64,000 nucleotides of DNA from Acetobacteraceae bacterium. GTDB lineage: Bacteria; Pseudomonadota; Alphaproteobacteria; Acetobacterales; Acetobacteraceae. This document shows positions 38,142 through 46,341 of this stretch, one piece after another; the first letter of the stretch is position 1; the number at the start of each line of letters is the position of its first letter. Location of the stretch: contig CP039459.1 in assembly GCA_004843165.1 (NCBI GenBank), forward strand, positions 1,455,001-1,519,000, written 5' to 3'. A program made the translations under genes and the position numbers. The notes beneath the pieces are model-generated. The model worked only from the letters and a program-made list of their open reading frames with translations. It searched no databases and had not been told where the DNA came from.

Positions 38142-39530
38142 ATGAAACAGCAATCTTTAGAAGCTGAAAAAAAGGGGATGGGTCCTTTTCAATTGATTGC
38201 TTTAGGCATCGGTACTTCCCTTGGTGCTGGACTTTTCGCAATTAGCGGCATTGTTGCAGGACAGTTTAGCGGCCCCGCTGTTTCTTTATGCTTTATTTTT
38301 GGCGCAATGGCCTGTGGCTGTGTTGGCTTATGCTATGCGGAACTTGCGACAATGTTTCCGAAAGTTTCAGGGGCTTCTTATACTTACATTTCAGAGGCGA
38401 TGGGCGAATGTACGGCATGGTTGGTCGCATGGTGTCTGGTAGCCGCCTATATCGTCTCGCTTTCTCTGGTTTCTGTGAGCTGGAGCGGTTATTTAGCGTC
38501 TTTCCTTTCAAACTGGCATATTTTTTTGCCTGAGAGAATTTTATCTCCCTTAGGCACATCGCTCTCGGATGGCGCATTAGCGCTTGGCGTTTGGCCAGCC
38601 ATTTTTATTTTAAGCATCGTTACAGGGATGCTGTGCATGGGGACAAAGGAATCTTCTGGCCTTAATAGTTTTTTTGTTTTTTTGAAAATAGCCGTCGTTC
38701 TGATTTTTGTTCTGGTTTGCCTGCCTTTTCTTCTACCCTCAAATTATATCCCTTATATTCCGGCTAATCATGGCGGATTTGGACATTTTGGCTGGAGTGG
38801 CATTGTCAGCGGAACGGCCTTTGTTTTTCTTTTCTACCTTGGTTTTGATGTTGTCGCCTCTGCTGGACCGGAAACCCATAATCCACGCCGGAATTTACCC
38901 ATTGGTATTTTGGGCACTTTAGCCTCCTGCGCTTTGCTTGCCGCTTTATTCTCTGGCGCAATGGTGGGGATTGTCCCTTATGAAAGGCTTGCAGAGGATA
39001 CACATCCTTTGGCAACGGCAATGCAGGTTTTAGATATGCCTGTGGTTGCACAAGGTTTAAATTTGGCCATTCTTGTTGGCTTTATCGCAGGATTATACGG
39101 GATTATTTTCGGTCAAAGCCGTATTCTTAGCCATATTGCAGAAGAGGGGCTTTTACCGGCTATTTTTGCGAAGACAAATAAGCGTCACGCCCCGTGGTTT
39201 TCTATTGTCTTTCTTTCTTTTATTGGCGGAATCTTAGGCTTCTTACTGCCTTTGAAAGCTTTGGGGAATGTCATTTCTCTCGGAGTTCTATTAACTTTTT
39301 CAATGGTTTGTTTAGCCCTTATTGTTTTGCGGATACGTGCGCCGGAAAAGCAGCGTCCTTTTGAGGTTCCCGGTGGAAAATATCTGATTCCGATGACGGG
39401 GATCATTTCCTGTGCTGTTGGGTGCTTTACAATAGATGCCAGAAGTTGGCTTTATTTAGCCCTTTGGCTTGTTATTGGTTTTGTCGTCTATCTTTTTTAT
39501 GGTCGTCGTAGAAAAAATCTGGGAAGCTAA
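38142..39530 (+). CDS. APC-family amino-acid permease (CAT-like), paralogue
   Basis: The 462-residue protein is closely related along its whole length to the permease 42 bases upstream: GIGTSLGAGLFAISG, LCYAELATMFPKVSGASYTY, FGHFGWSGIVSGT, GIIFGQSRIL and RHAPWFSIVFLSFIGG all have near-identical counterparts. The pair arose by tandem duplication. Differences in helix 3 and the central loops suggest a different or broader substrate range. No terminator lies between the two, so they are probably co-transcribed. Confidence 0.92.
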   Translation: MKQQSLEAEKKGMGPFQLIALGIGTSLGAGLFAISGIVAGQFSGPAVSLCFIFGAMACGCVGLCYAELATMFPKVSGASYTYISEAMGECTAWLVAWCLVAAYIVSLSLVSVSWSGYLASFLSNWHIFLPERILSPLGTSLSDGALALGVWPAIFILSIVTGMLCMGTKESSGLNSFFVFLKIAVVLIFVLVCLPFLLPSNYIPYIPANHGGFGHFGWSGIVSGTAFVFLFYLGFDVVASAGPETHNPRRNLPIGILGTLASCALLAALFSGAMVGIVPYERLAEDTHPLATAMQVLDMPVVAQGLNLAILVGFIAGLYGIIFGQSRILSHIAEEGLLPAIFAKTNKRHAPWFSIVFLSFIGGILGFLLPLKALGNVISLGVLLTFSMVCLALIVLRIRAPEKQRPFEVPGGKYLIPMTGIISCAVGCFTIDARSWLYLALWLVIGFVVYLFYGRRRKNLGS

Positions 39531-39612
39531 GATTTTTAAAAAAAGAATAATTTTAACCTTTTAAACTTTGGTGGTCGTCTTAAATTGCATGAATTGCGCT
39601 GAGGAATAAAAA

Positions 39613-40644
39613 ATGAAAAAAGCTTTTCGTAAAAGACTTTTGAGGCTGAGTTTGCTTTCTTGTCTTTCATTGCCGGCTGCTGGATGGGCGCAATCGGAAA
39701 GGGGCGTCGTCGATGAGTGGTATGCCCATTTAACCATGGATCTGATGCTCGGCAGTAAAGTCGGGGCGGCGGCGATTTATCAAAACCGTGTGCCGTGGCT
39801 TTTCTATTTCTATCCTGAGTTAAAGACACTCCCTTTAGTGCCGGCCGGAGGCTTAAATATTGAAAAGCTTATTTCGATGAATCCGAAATATGTTGTTTTA
39901 CCTTCAGCCTATAAAGCGCAAGAAAACATTCTTAAAAATGCCAAAATTCCTGAAGTGACTTTTGCGTTTAAGGATTTTGCGGGGCTTTTGGAGTGTGTGG
40001 ATCAAAGTGCGAAGCTTGAAAATACCCAATTTGCCTTAAAACAAGCTGCCGATTACCGTTCTTTTGTTACAAAAATTGTTGGGGAGGAGCTTCTTAAAAA
40101 AGAAGAAACCGTTAAAAAAGAGGATTTTAACTGGCGTAAATTCTTACCTTTTTCCTCTGAAAATACCAGCCAAAAACCTAAAATTCTGCATATCTCTTCT
40201 CTTAATCCTTTAACCGTGGATGGTAAGGAGACGATTATTGATGAGTGGATTAATCTTGCCGGCGGACAAAATGCCGTAACCGTGAGCGGCAATAACCATG
40301 ATATGACATGGGAGCAGGTTTTTACCTCTAACCCAGATATTATTATTTTAGCAGAGGGGGCAGGGAAGTGGGAAAAGGGAACGGTTCCCCAAGGGGCAGC
40401 ATTCCTTCCAGCGATTCAAGCTGGGCATTTATACCGCAACCCGACAGGGATTTTTCTCTGGGATCGTTATGGGGTAGAGTTGCCGCTACAGCTTTTATGG
40501 GTAAAATCCATTATTGCGGCTAAAAATCCCAATACAGCAGAGATGAGAGAAAAAATGAAAATCTTTTACGAAAGATTTTTTAATCTCCATCCTTCTGATC
40601 AGGTGTTAGCTCAGATTCTAAAAGGGGAGCGCCCAGCCTCTTAA
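39613..40644 (+). CDS. Periplasmic binding protein of iron/cobalamin type (FecB/BtuF-like)
   Basis: The 343-residue protein has a signal peptide (cleavage near GWA, residue 26). It has the two-lobe pattern of class III binding proteins: KLISMNPKYVVLP, PEVTF, then IDEWINLAGGQNAV and a second lobe with WEQVFTSNPDIIILAEG. These motifs point to a ferric-siderophore, haem or cobalamin ligand. No permease or ATPase gene is adjacent, so the partner transporter must lie elsewhere. It is convergent with infC. Confidence 0.85.
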   Translation: MKKAFRKRLLRLSLLSCLSLPAAGWAQSERGVVDEWYAHLTMDLMLGSKVGAAAIYQNRVPWLFYFYPELKTLPLVPAGGLNIEKLISMNPKYVVLPSAYKAQENILKNAKIPEVTFAFKDFAGLLECVDQSAKLENTQFALKQAADYRSFVTKIVGEELLKKEETVKKEDFNWRKFLPFSSENTSQKPKILHISSLNPLTVDGKETIIDEWINLAGGQNAVTVSGNNHDMTWEQVFTSNPDIIILAEGAGKWEKGTVPQGAAFLPAIQAGHLYRNPTGIFLWDRYGVELPLQLLWVKSIIAAKNPNTAEMREKMKIFYERFFNLHPSDQVLAQILKGERPAS

Positions 40645-40661
40645 GAGGTGAACGCTCCCAT
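40624..40661 (-). terminator. Probable terminator of thrS-infC
   Basis: Read on the minus strand, gggagcg (40659-40653) pairs with cgctccc (40631-40625), enclosing an inner cctc/gagg helix, followed by cTTTT. It lies within the 3' end of the convergent binding-protein gene. Confidence 0.5.
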
Positions 40662-40682
40662 CTTGAAAATGAGAGAGAGCCC

Positions 40683-41222
40683 TTATTTTGTTGGGGCTAA
40701 AACCATAATCATTTGACGATTTTCGAGTTTTGGCATGAGCTCTGCCTTGCCAACTTCGCCGATTTCTTCTCTGAGACGTTCCATTATTTTTACACCAAGT
40801 TCCTGGTGAGCCATTTCACGGCCTTTAAAACGTAGGGAAACTTTGACTTTGTCGCCAGCTTCTAAGAAGGATTGCACGGCACGAAGCTTAACTTGGAAAT
40901 CATGTTCTCCCGTACCGGGACGAATTTTAACTTCTTTTAGCTCAATCACTTTTTGTTTTTTACGAGCTTCATTTTTCTTTTTTTGCTGCTCATATTTAAA
41001 CTTGCCGTAATCAAGAATCTTGCAAACAGGAGGAGTCGCCGTGGGACTAATTTCGAGAAGATCCATTCCTTCAGCGTAGGCACGGGAAATGGCTTCACGG
41101 ATTGGCAAAATACCAACCATATCGCCATTTGCAGCTACAACGCGAACTTGTGGGGTGCGGATTTCTTCGTTAAGGCGTGGCCCATCCTTTGTAGGGTTTG
41201 GGGCGTGTGGAAGTCGTGCTAT
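40683..41222 (-). CDS. infC: Translation initiation factor IF-3 (apparent ATA start)
   Basis: The IF-3 body is complete: LNEEIRTPQVRVV, the N-domain, a Lys-rich linker (KKKNEARKKQK) and the C-domain with IRPGTGEHDFQVK. No ATG or GTG is positioned for the family-typical N-terminus. An ATA at 41222-41220 is preceded seven bases upstream by GAGGA, giving 179 residues beginning with ARLPHAP. infC of many bacteria starts with AUU, AUC or AUA, which lets IF-3 control its own translation, so I prefer it. A TTG at 41258 in frame would give 191 residues but has no comparable ribosome binding site. thrS lies upstream on the same strand, the classic thrS-infC pair; rpmI and rplT do not follow. Confidence 0.93.
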   Translation of the reverse strand: MARLPHAPNPTKDGPRLNEEIRTPQVRVVAANGDMVGILPIREAISRAYAEGMDLLEISPTATPPVCKILDYGKFKYEQQKKKNEARKKQKVIELKEVKIRPGTGEHDFQVKLRAVQSFLEAGDKVKVSLRFKGREMAHQELGVKIMERLREEIGEVGKAELMPKLENRQMIMVLAPTK

Positions 41223-41354
41223 GTTCAGGTCCTCGCAAACGTAAATAATAATTACCAAAGAGATTACAGGTCAAAGAAATGTAACGTAACCTCTAAGGCG
41301 CTTAGCTTATATCTTAAATATAATCATGAACCAAGTTGGTTTACAGGGGAAGCT

Positions 41355-43295
41355 TTAAGATATATGTCCCATTCTTTCAAGATCAGGCGCAATTGCTCTA
41401 TTCTTTAGGAGTTCGATTGCCTCATCAAGAGAGATAACGGTATTTTTTTGTGATCCCAACTCACGGATAGACACCGTTCCATCTTCAGCTTCTTTACGCC
41501 CAATAGCGAGAATGAAGGGGACTTTCTGAAGACTTAGATCTCGAATTTTAGCATTGATTTTATCATTTTCAAAATGCCGTTGAACGGAAAGGCCAACTTT
41601 TTCAAGTTTTTGCGCCACATTTTCTGCATATTCGTTGGCATCTGAAACAATGGTTGCAACAGCCGCTTGAACCGGAGAGAGCCAGAGTGGGAATTTACCA
41701 GCGTGCTCTTCGATCAGAATCCCCAAGAATCGCTCAAAACTGCCTAAAATGGCACGATGAAGCATAACAGGGCGGTGACGATTGCCATCTCGGCCGATAT
41801 AGGAAACATCCAATCTTTCTGGAAGAACATAATCAACTTGTAAGGTACCGCATTGCCATTCACGTTCTAGGGCATCGGTCAGAACAAATTCGAGTTTAGG
41901 GCCATAAAAAGCGCCTTCCCCCTCATTCAATTCATATGCGACTCCTGCCATTTCACAGGCTTTTTTGAGGGCACCTTCTGCACGATCCCATGTTTCATCA
42001 GAGCCGGCACGGGTTTCTGGACGGTCTGAAAATTTAACACTAAAATTTTCAAACCCAAGATCTTTATAGGCTTCAGAAAGCATCGCAACAAAATGTGCGG
42101 TTTCCTCCGCAATTTGATCCTCTTCACAGAAAATATGGGCATCGTCTTGGGTAAAGGCACGAACACGCATAATACCGTGGAGCGCACCTGAAGGCTCGTA
42201 ACGGTGACAGGAGCCAAATTCTGCCATCCGCAAGGGTAGCTCACGGTAAGAACGTAGGCCATGACGGAAAATTTCGACATGGCAAGGGCAGTTCATTGGC
42301 TTAAGGGCAAAGAGTTTGTCCTCCTCATCCACATGCGCCAGATACATATTTTCACGGTATTTATCCCAATGCCCGGAGCGTTCCCAGAAAGAACGGTCTA
42401 AAAGTTGTGGGGTTTTTACCTCCTGGTAGCCGTAACGCGTTTGAAGGCGGCGCATATAATTTTGCAGTGAATTATAAATATTCCAGCCTTTTGCATGCCA
42501 AAAAATCTGTCCAGGTGCCTCTTCTTGAAGATGGTAAAGATCCATCTGTTTACCGATTCGGCGGTGATCACGTTTTTCGGCCTCTTCCAAACGGTGAAGA
42601 TAGCTTTTTAATTCTTTTTCATCCCGCCAAGCCGTACCGTAAATACGGGTTAGCATCGGATTATGATGATCACCACGCCAATAAGCGCCAGCAACACGCA
42701 TCAGTTTAAAGGCAGTGCCAATATCGCCTGTATGGCGTAAATGCGGACCACGGCAGAGATCGAGCCATTCCCCTTGGCGGTAGATGGAGAGATCTTCGCC
42801 CTCTGGAAGATTTTCGATGAGTTCGCCTTTAAAGATCTCCCCTTTTTCTTTGAAAAATCCCAAGGCTTTTTCACGGTCCCAAACTTCACGTTCAAAGGGA
42901 CGTTTAAGCGCAATGATCTCTTTCATTTTGGCTTCGATTGCATCGAAGTCAGCAGGGGTAAAAGGCTCGGAACGTTCAAAATCGTAATAAAAACCATCTT
43001 TGATGCTTGGGCCGATCGTCACCTGTGTACCGGGCCAAAGTTCCTGCACTGCTTCGGCTAAGACATGCGCTGCATCGTGACGGATCAGCTCAAGTGCTTC
43101 AGGGTCTTTTCGGGTAATGAAACGGATTTTAGCATCTTGCGAAATGGTTTCGCTGATATCTTTGAGATGGCCGTCAACTTCCATGGCTAGGGCAGCTTTG
43201 GCAAGGCCGGCACCAATGGACAAAGCAGCCTCAGTTCCTGTGACAGGATGACTAAATTGCCGTGTATTTCCATCGGGGAGCGTGATGACAACCAT
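41355..43295 (-). CDS. thrS: Threonyl-tRNA synthetase
   Basis: The 646-residue class II synthetase has the N-terminal TGS domain, an editing domain with [11 protein letters not shown] (HxxxH), the catalytic core with the zinc Cys in [10 protein letters not shown], motif 2 in [13 protein letters not shown], motif 3 near [19 protein letters not shown], and an anticodon-binding C-terminus. It charges tRNA-Thr and hydrolyses Ser-tRNA-Thr. It precedes infC by about 130 bases. Confidence 0.97.
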   Translation of the reverse strand: MVVITLPDGNTRQFSHPVTGTEAALSIGAGLAKAALAMEVDGHLKDISETISQDAKIRFITRKDPEALELIRHDAAHVLAEAVQELWPGTQVTIGPSIKDGFYYDFERSEPFTPADFDAIEAKMKEIIALKRPFEREVWDREKALGFFKEKGEIFKGELIENLPEGEDLSIYRQGEWLDLCRGPHLRHTGDIGTAFKLMRVAGAYWRGDHHNPMLTRIYGTAWRDEKELKSYLHRLEEAEKRDHRRIGKQMDLYHLQEEAPGQIFWHAKGWNIYNSLQNYMRRLQTRYGYQEVKTPQLLDRSFWERSGHWDKYRENMYLAHVDEEDKLFALKPMNCPCHVEIFRHGLRSYRELPLRMAEFGSCHRYEPSGALHGIMRVRAFTQDDAHIFCEEDQIAEETAHFVAMLSEAYKDLGFENFSVKFSDRPETRAGSDETWDRAEGALKKACEMAGVAYELNEGEGAFYGPKLEFVLTDALEREWQCGTLQVDYVLPERLDVSYIGRDGNRHRPVMLHRAILGSFERFLGILIEEHAGKFPLWLSPVQAAVATIVSDANEYAENVAQKLEKVGLSVQRHFENDKINAKIRDLSLQKVPFILAIGRKEAEDGTVSIRELGSQKNTVISLDEAIELLKNRAIAPDLERMGHIS

Positions 43296-43351
43296 CTTAA
43301 AAACTTTCTTATTAATTTAAAATTATAAACTTAAAAACCAGTGTCCAAAAA

Positions 43352-44284
43352 TTAGCCTAGTTTTTTTAATAAATGAAGGGCTCTTTTTAGGACTTCTCTG
43401 AAAGAGAGGGAAGCGGTGTCTCTTGCCTGCATTGTCACGACGTTTCCGGCCTTGAGCGGAATAGGCGCATGAAAACGTGGATCGGAGAAGGCAGAGAATA
43501 AAACCAATGTTGGGCAGGCACAAAATGCGGCAAGATGCATCACTCCTGTGTCCGCACCAATACATAAGACGGCCCTTTCCATGATTTTTGCTAAATCCGG
43601 AAGTGTCGTTTTGCCTCGAAGATCAAGAATATGCAGCTTGGAGAGTCTTTTTTGTGATTCTAGAGAGGCAGGACGTATGCCGGTTAGAACGGGTTGAAAG
43701 CCTTCTTTTTCAAGAAGAACCGCAAGCTGGATAAAATTTTGCAATGGCCATGATTTGTGTAAGTGTTTTTGACCGGTTTCAACGGATAAAACAACATAAG
43801 GACGTTGTGCCTTCTGTGGGAGAAGATCCTTCCCCGCATGGATAAGCCAATCGGCTTTCTGCGGCGCAAGGGGAGGAATATGCAGCGCTTTTAAAAGATA
43901 TTTTTGACGCATAAGGGCATGAAGCGGTTTTTTCTTCGCAAGATTTTTTAAAAGAAAAGGTGCGTCCTCATGTTTAGAAAAAAAGAGATATAGCTTAGAT
44001 CTCAGCGATTGCTGAAGGTCAATGACAAGATCATATTGCGCAATTTGAGCAATCTGTTGTCGGAGCCTTTGCCATTTTTTCAGTGAAAGTCCGGGACGTT
44101 CTCTGGAATCGGTTAAGATAGAATCAAAATAAGGGGAAAGCGCCGCTAAATCTTTTAAAGAGGGATCACAGAGCAGACTGATATGTGCCATCGGACAAGT
44201 GTGGCGAATGGCTTCAAAGCTTGGAAAGGATTGGATAAAATCGCCAAGAGCGCCATGTTTAATAATCAGAATTTTAGGTCGCAT
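43352..44284 (-). CDS. Glycosyltransferase family 9 protein (heptosyltransferase-like)
   Basis: From ATG 44284 the protein is 310 residues. It starts ILIIKHGALGDFIQSFP, the typical GT9 N-terminal strand and glycine loop, and has the C-terminal donor-site block CIGADTGVMHLAAFCACPTLVLF. Such enzymes add heptose or related sugars to the lipopolysaccharide core on the inner membrane's cytoplasmic face. The acceptor is unknown. A TTG at 44320 would add 12 residues but lies in the preceding terminator hairpin. Confidence 0.9.
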   Translation of the reverse strand: MRPKILIIKHGALGDFIQSFPSFEAIRHTCPMAHISLLCDPSLKDLAALSPYFDSILTDSRERPGLSLKKWQRLRQQIAQIAQYDLVIDLQQSLRSKLYLFFSKHEDAPFLLKNLAKKKPLHALMRQKYLLKALHIPPLAPQKADWLIHAGKDLLPQKAQRPYVVLSVETGQKHLHKSWPLQNFIQLAVLLEKEGFQPVLTGIRPASLESQKRLSKLHILDLRGKTTLPDLAKIMERAVLCIGADTGVMHLAAFCACPTLVLFSAFSDPRFHAPIPLKAGNVVTMQARDTASLSFREVLKRALHLLKKLG

Positions 44285-44303
44285 GTTTTTGTGATTCCTT
44301 TTA

Positions 44304-44337
44304 AAAATCCCCCAACTCAAAGGAGGAGGGGGATTTT
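44304..44337 (-). terminator. Rho-independent terminator of grpE
   Basis: On the minus strand aaaatccccc (44337-44328) pairs with gggggatttt (44313-44304), followed by T-rich sequence. It lies between grpE and the GT9 gene. Confidence 0.85.
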
Positions 44338-44392
44338 CTTAAAAAGCGCTGTAAAAGAGAGCTTAAATAAGGAGCGGTGGCGCTCATTCATT

Positions 44393-45028
44393 TTATGATG
44401 CTTGAGGTGCTTTTCCGGTTGAGGAATCCGCAGCCACGACAACCATTGCAGGTTTTAGAAGACGGTTTTTAAGCTTCCAAACGGGATTATGTGCCATCAT
44501 GACATGTCCCGGCGCATGGTCTTCGGAGTGCATTTGTTGCAAAGCCTCATGTAAATTAGGGTCAAATGCGTTGCCGACAGGATTGTCTCTGGTAATACCG
44601 TGACGCTCTAACATGGAAAGAAAAGATTTTTCCGTGCTTTCAAGACCCTTGCGGATGGCCTTTAGATTATCCGAATCTTCTTCAGTGGCAGGAGGAAGAG
44701 CAGCAAGTGCGCGTTGGAGATTATCAATTTCGCCAACGAGATCTTTTGCAAATTTCTGAACGGCATAATCACGAATATCGGATTTTTCTTTTTCCGCACG
44801 GGTGATGAAATTTTGTTTTTCGGCTTCGGAACGTTTCCAGCGGTCTTCCATTGCGGCTAAGTCAGCTGCCATGCTTTCGATGCGGTTGTCTAAATCTTCC
44901 TGAGGATCAACATCCTGCGCCTCTTCCAAATTTTCATTTTGGGCAACATTCTCTGTTGCTGCCTCAGCTTCCGGAGAGTTGGCGTGAGAGTCCGAAGAAG
45001 AATTTTGAGAAGGATTTTGTTTGCTCAT
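44393..45028 (-). CDS. grpE: Nucleotide exchange factor GrpE
   Basis: The 211-residue protein has an acidic, Ala/Glu/Gln-rich N-terminus, a long helix (DRWKRSEAEKQNFITRAEKE) for dimerisation, and the family block GNAFDPNLHEALQQM with VWKLKNRLLKPAMVVVA at the C-terminal beta domain. It releases ADP from DnaK. dnaK and dnaJ are not in this window. The promoter should lie in the 237-base gap shared with rapZ; I could not identify a convincing heat-shock promoter there. Confidence 0.95.
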   Translation of the reverse strand: MSKQNPSQNSSSDSHANSPEAEAATENVAQNENLEEAQDVDPQEDLDNRIESMAADLAAMEDRWKRSEAEKQNFITRAEKEKSDIRDYAVQKFAKDLVGEIDNLQRALAALPPATEEDSDNLKAIRKGLESTEKSFLSMLERHGITRDNPVGNAFDPNLHEALQQMHSEDHAPGHVMMAHNPVWKLKNRLLKPAMVVVAADSSTGKAPQAS

Positions 45029-45265
45029 AATATTGCCTGAAGCGATGCCTGCTTAGAAAAATTAAAATATTAGCGTTTCATTACCACAAAGCGCATTGAC
45101 TGTGTGATAAAATGAAGCTTCTGAAATTACTCTTATAAGAATTGGCAATCCTTTCTCCTGAAAACAAGGGTCAAAATATCTTTTCACCCTTGAAATAGAA
45201 TTTCAGGAAGATAATCTTATCTTTTATAAGGGGGCAGAGTTTTATCGCTTTAAGGAGTTCCAAGC

Positions 45266-46252
45266 ATGCAAGAGCCTTCAACGGAGAGAAAGATTTCCTC
45301 ATCGCCAGTAAGGCTTTCAACCGAAAAACGGCAGACTCTTATTTTAAGTGGGCTTTCCGGCGCTGGGAAATCCTCAATCCTCGCAATGTTAGAAGATTTA
45401 GGCTACGAGGTTGTCGATAATCCGCCGCTTGAAATTTTAGAGACTTTAGCAGATCATTCAAGCGAACGCCGTGCGATTGGCATTGATGTACGTTCGTACG
45501 GTTTTAAAGCCGAAGCTTTGTTAAATAAGCTCCAAAAACTTCGGGAAAATAAGAATCTCTCGATTGAGTTGCTTTATACAACAGCGGATGAAGAGGTGCT
45601 GATGAAGCGTTTCACAGCCACGCGGCGCCGTCATCCACTTTCGATGCATTATGAATCAGGCCATCATGGGGAATGCGCCTCTTTAAGAGAGGGGATTGCC
45701 AAAGAAATAGCGCTTTTAGAGCCGATTTGTCAGGCGGCAGATGATGTTTTAGACACATCGGATTTAACTTTGCCGGCTTTGCGCCAGTTGGTTCAAAATC
45801 GTTTTAGCGGCAATAAAGATTATAAAATGGGGGTAACAGTGACCTCATTCGCATTTCCGCATGGTTTGCCGCGGGAAGCGGATATGATCTTTGACGCAAG
45901 ATTTCTTAAAAACCCTTATTATGTTGAATCTCTGAGAGAGAGAACAGGGCAAGATTCGGATGTTGTCGCTCATATTGCTGAAGATGAAGATTATGAGAGA
46001 TTTTATCAAAAAATTTTAGAAATGGTGAAATTGGTACTGCCTCGCTTTGCCAAAGAGGGAAAAAAATACGTTACGATTGGGATCGGCTGTAGCGGTGGAC
46101 GCCATCGCTCTGTCGCTTTAACGGAAAAGCTTGGGCATGATTTAAATGTCATGGCGCAAAAAGGTCTGCCGAGAGATCAGGATTTTTCTTTGACCGTTGC
46201 CCATCGGGAGCTCAAAAAACAAACGCATTTTCAAGTGAAGGCAAATATTTAA
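45266..46252 (+). CDS. rapZ: RapZ/YvcJ family nucleotide-binding protein
   Basis: The 328-residue protein has Walker A GLSGAGKS and LGYEVVDNPP at the N-terminus and the C-terminal RapZ signature (GIGCSGGRHRSV). In enterobacteria RapZ is an RNase adaptor for GlmZ sRNA; in alphaproteobacteria the gene is often near hprK and PTS genes, which are not here, so the local role is unclear. About 20 polar residues precede the P-loop strand. A terminator follows. Confidence 0.93.
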   Translation: MQEPSTERKISSSPVRLSTEKRQTLILSGLSGAGKSSILAMLEDLGYEVVDNPPLEILETLADHSSERRAIGIDVRSYGFKAEALLNKLQKLRENKNLSIELLYTTADEEVLMKRFTATRRRHPLSMHYESGHHGECASLREGIAKEIALLEPICQAADDVLDTSDLTLPALRQLVQNRFSGNKDYKMGVTVTSFAFPHGLPREADMIFDARFLKNPYYVESLRERTGQDSDVVAHIAEDEDYERFYQKILEMVKLVLPRFAKEGKKYVTIGIGCSGGRHRSVALTEKLGHDLNVMAQKGLPRDQDFSLTVAHRELKKQTHFQVKANI

Positions 46253-46302
46253 GTCAAAGAAAATGTCTGTTCGCTTATTTGATTTTTCGGTTTGAAAATG
46301 GA

Positions 46303-46333
46303 AAAGCCTCCTGGTCAGGAGGCTTTTTTTATG
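46303..46333. terminator. Bidirectional terminator rapZ / mechanosensitive channel
   Basis: aaagcctcctg at 46303-46313 pairs with caggaggcttt at 46316-46326 with a 2-base loop, followed by a T-run; the flanking genes converge. Confidence 0.9.
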
Positions 46334-46341
46334 TGTCATTC

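Noticed and set aside
45029-45265. Heat-shock promoter for grpE
   Set aside because: A minus-strand CCCTTG is present but no matching -10 element at the right distance, so not claimed.
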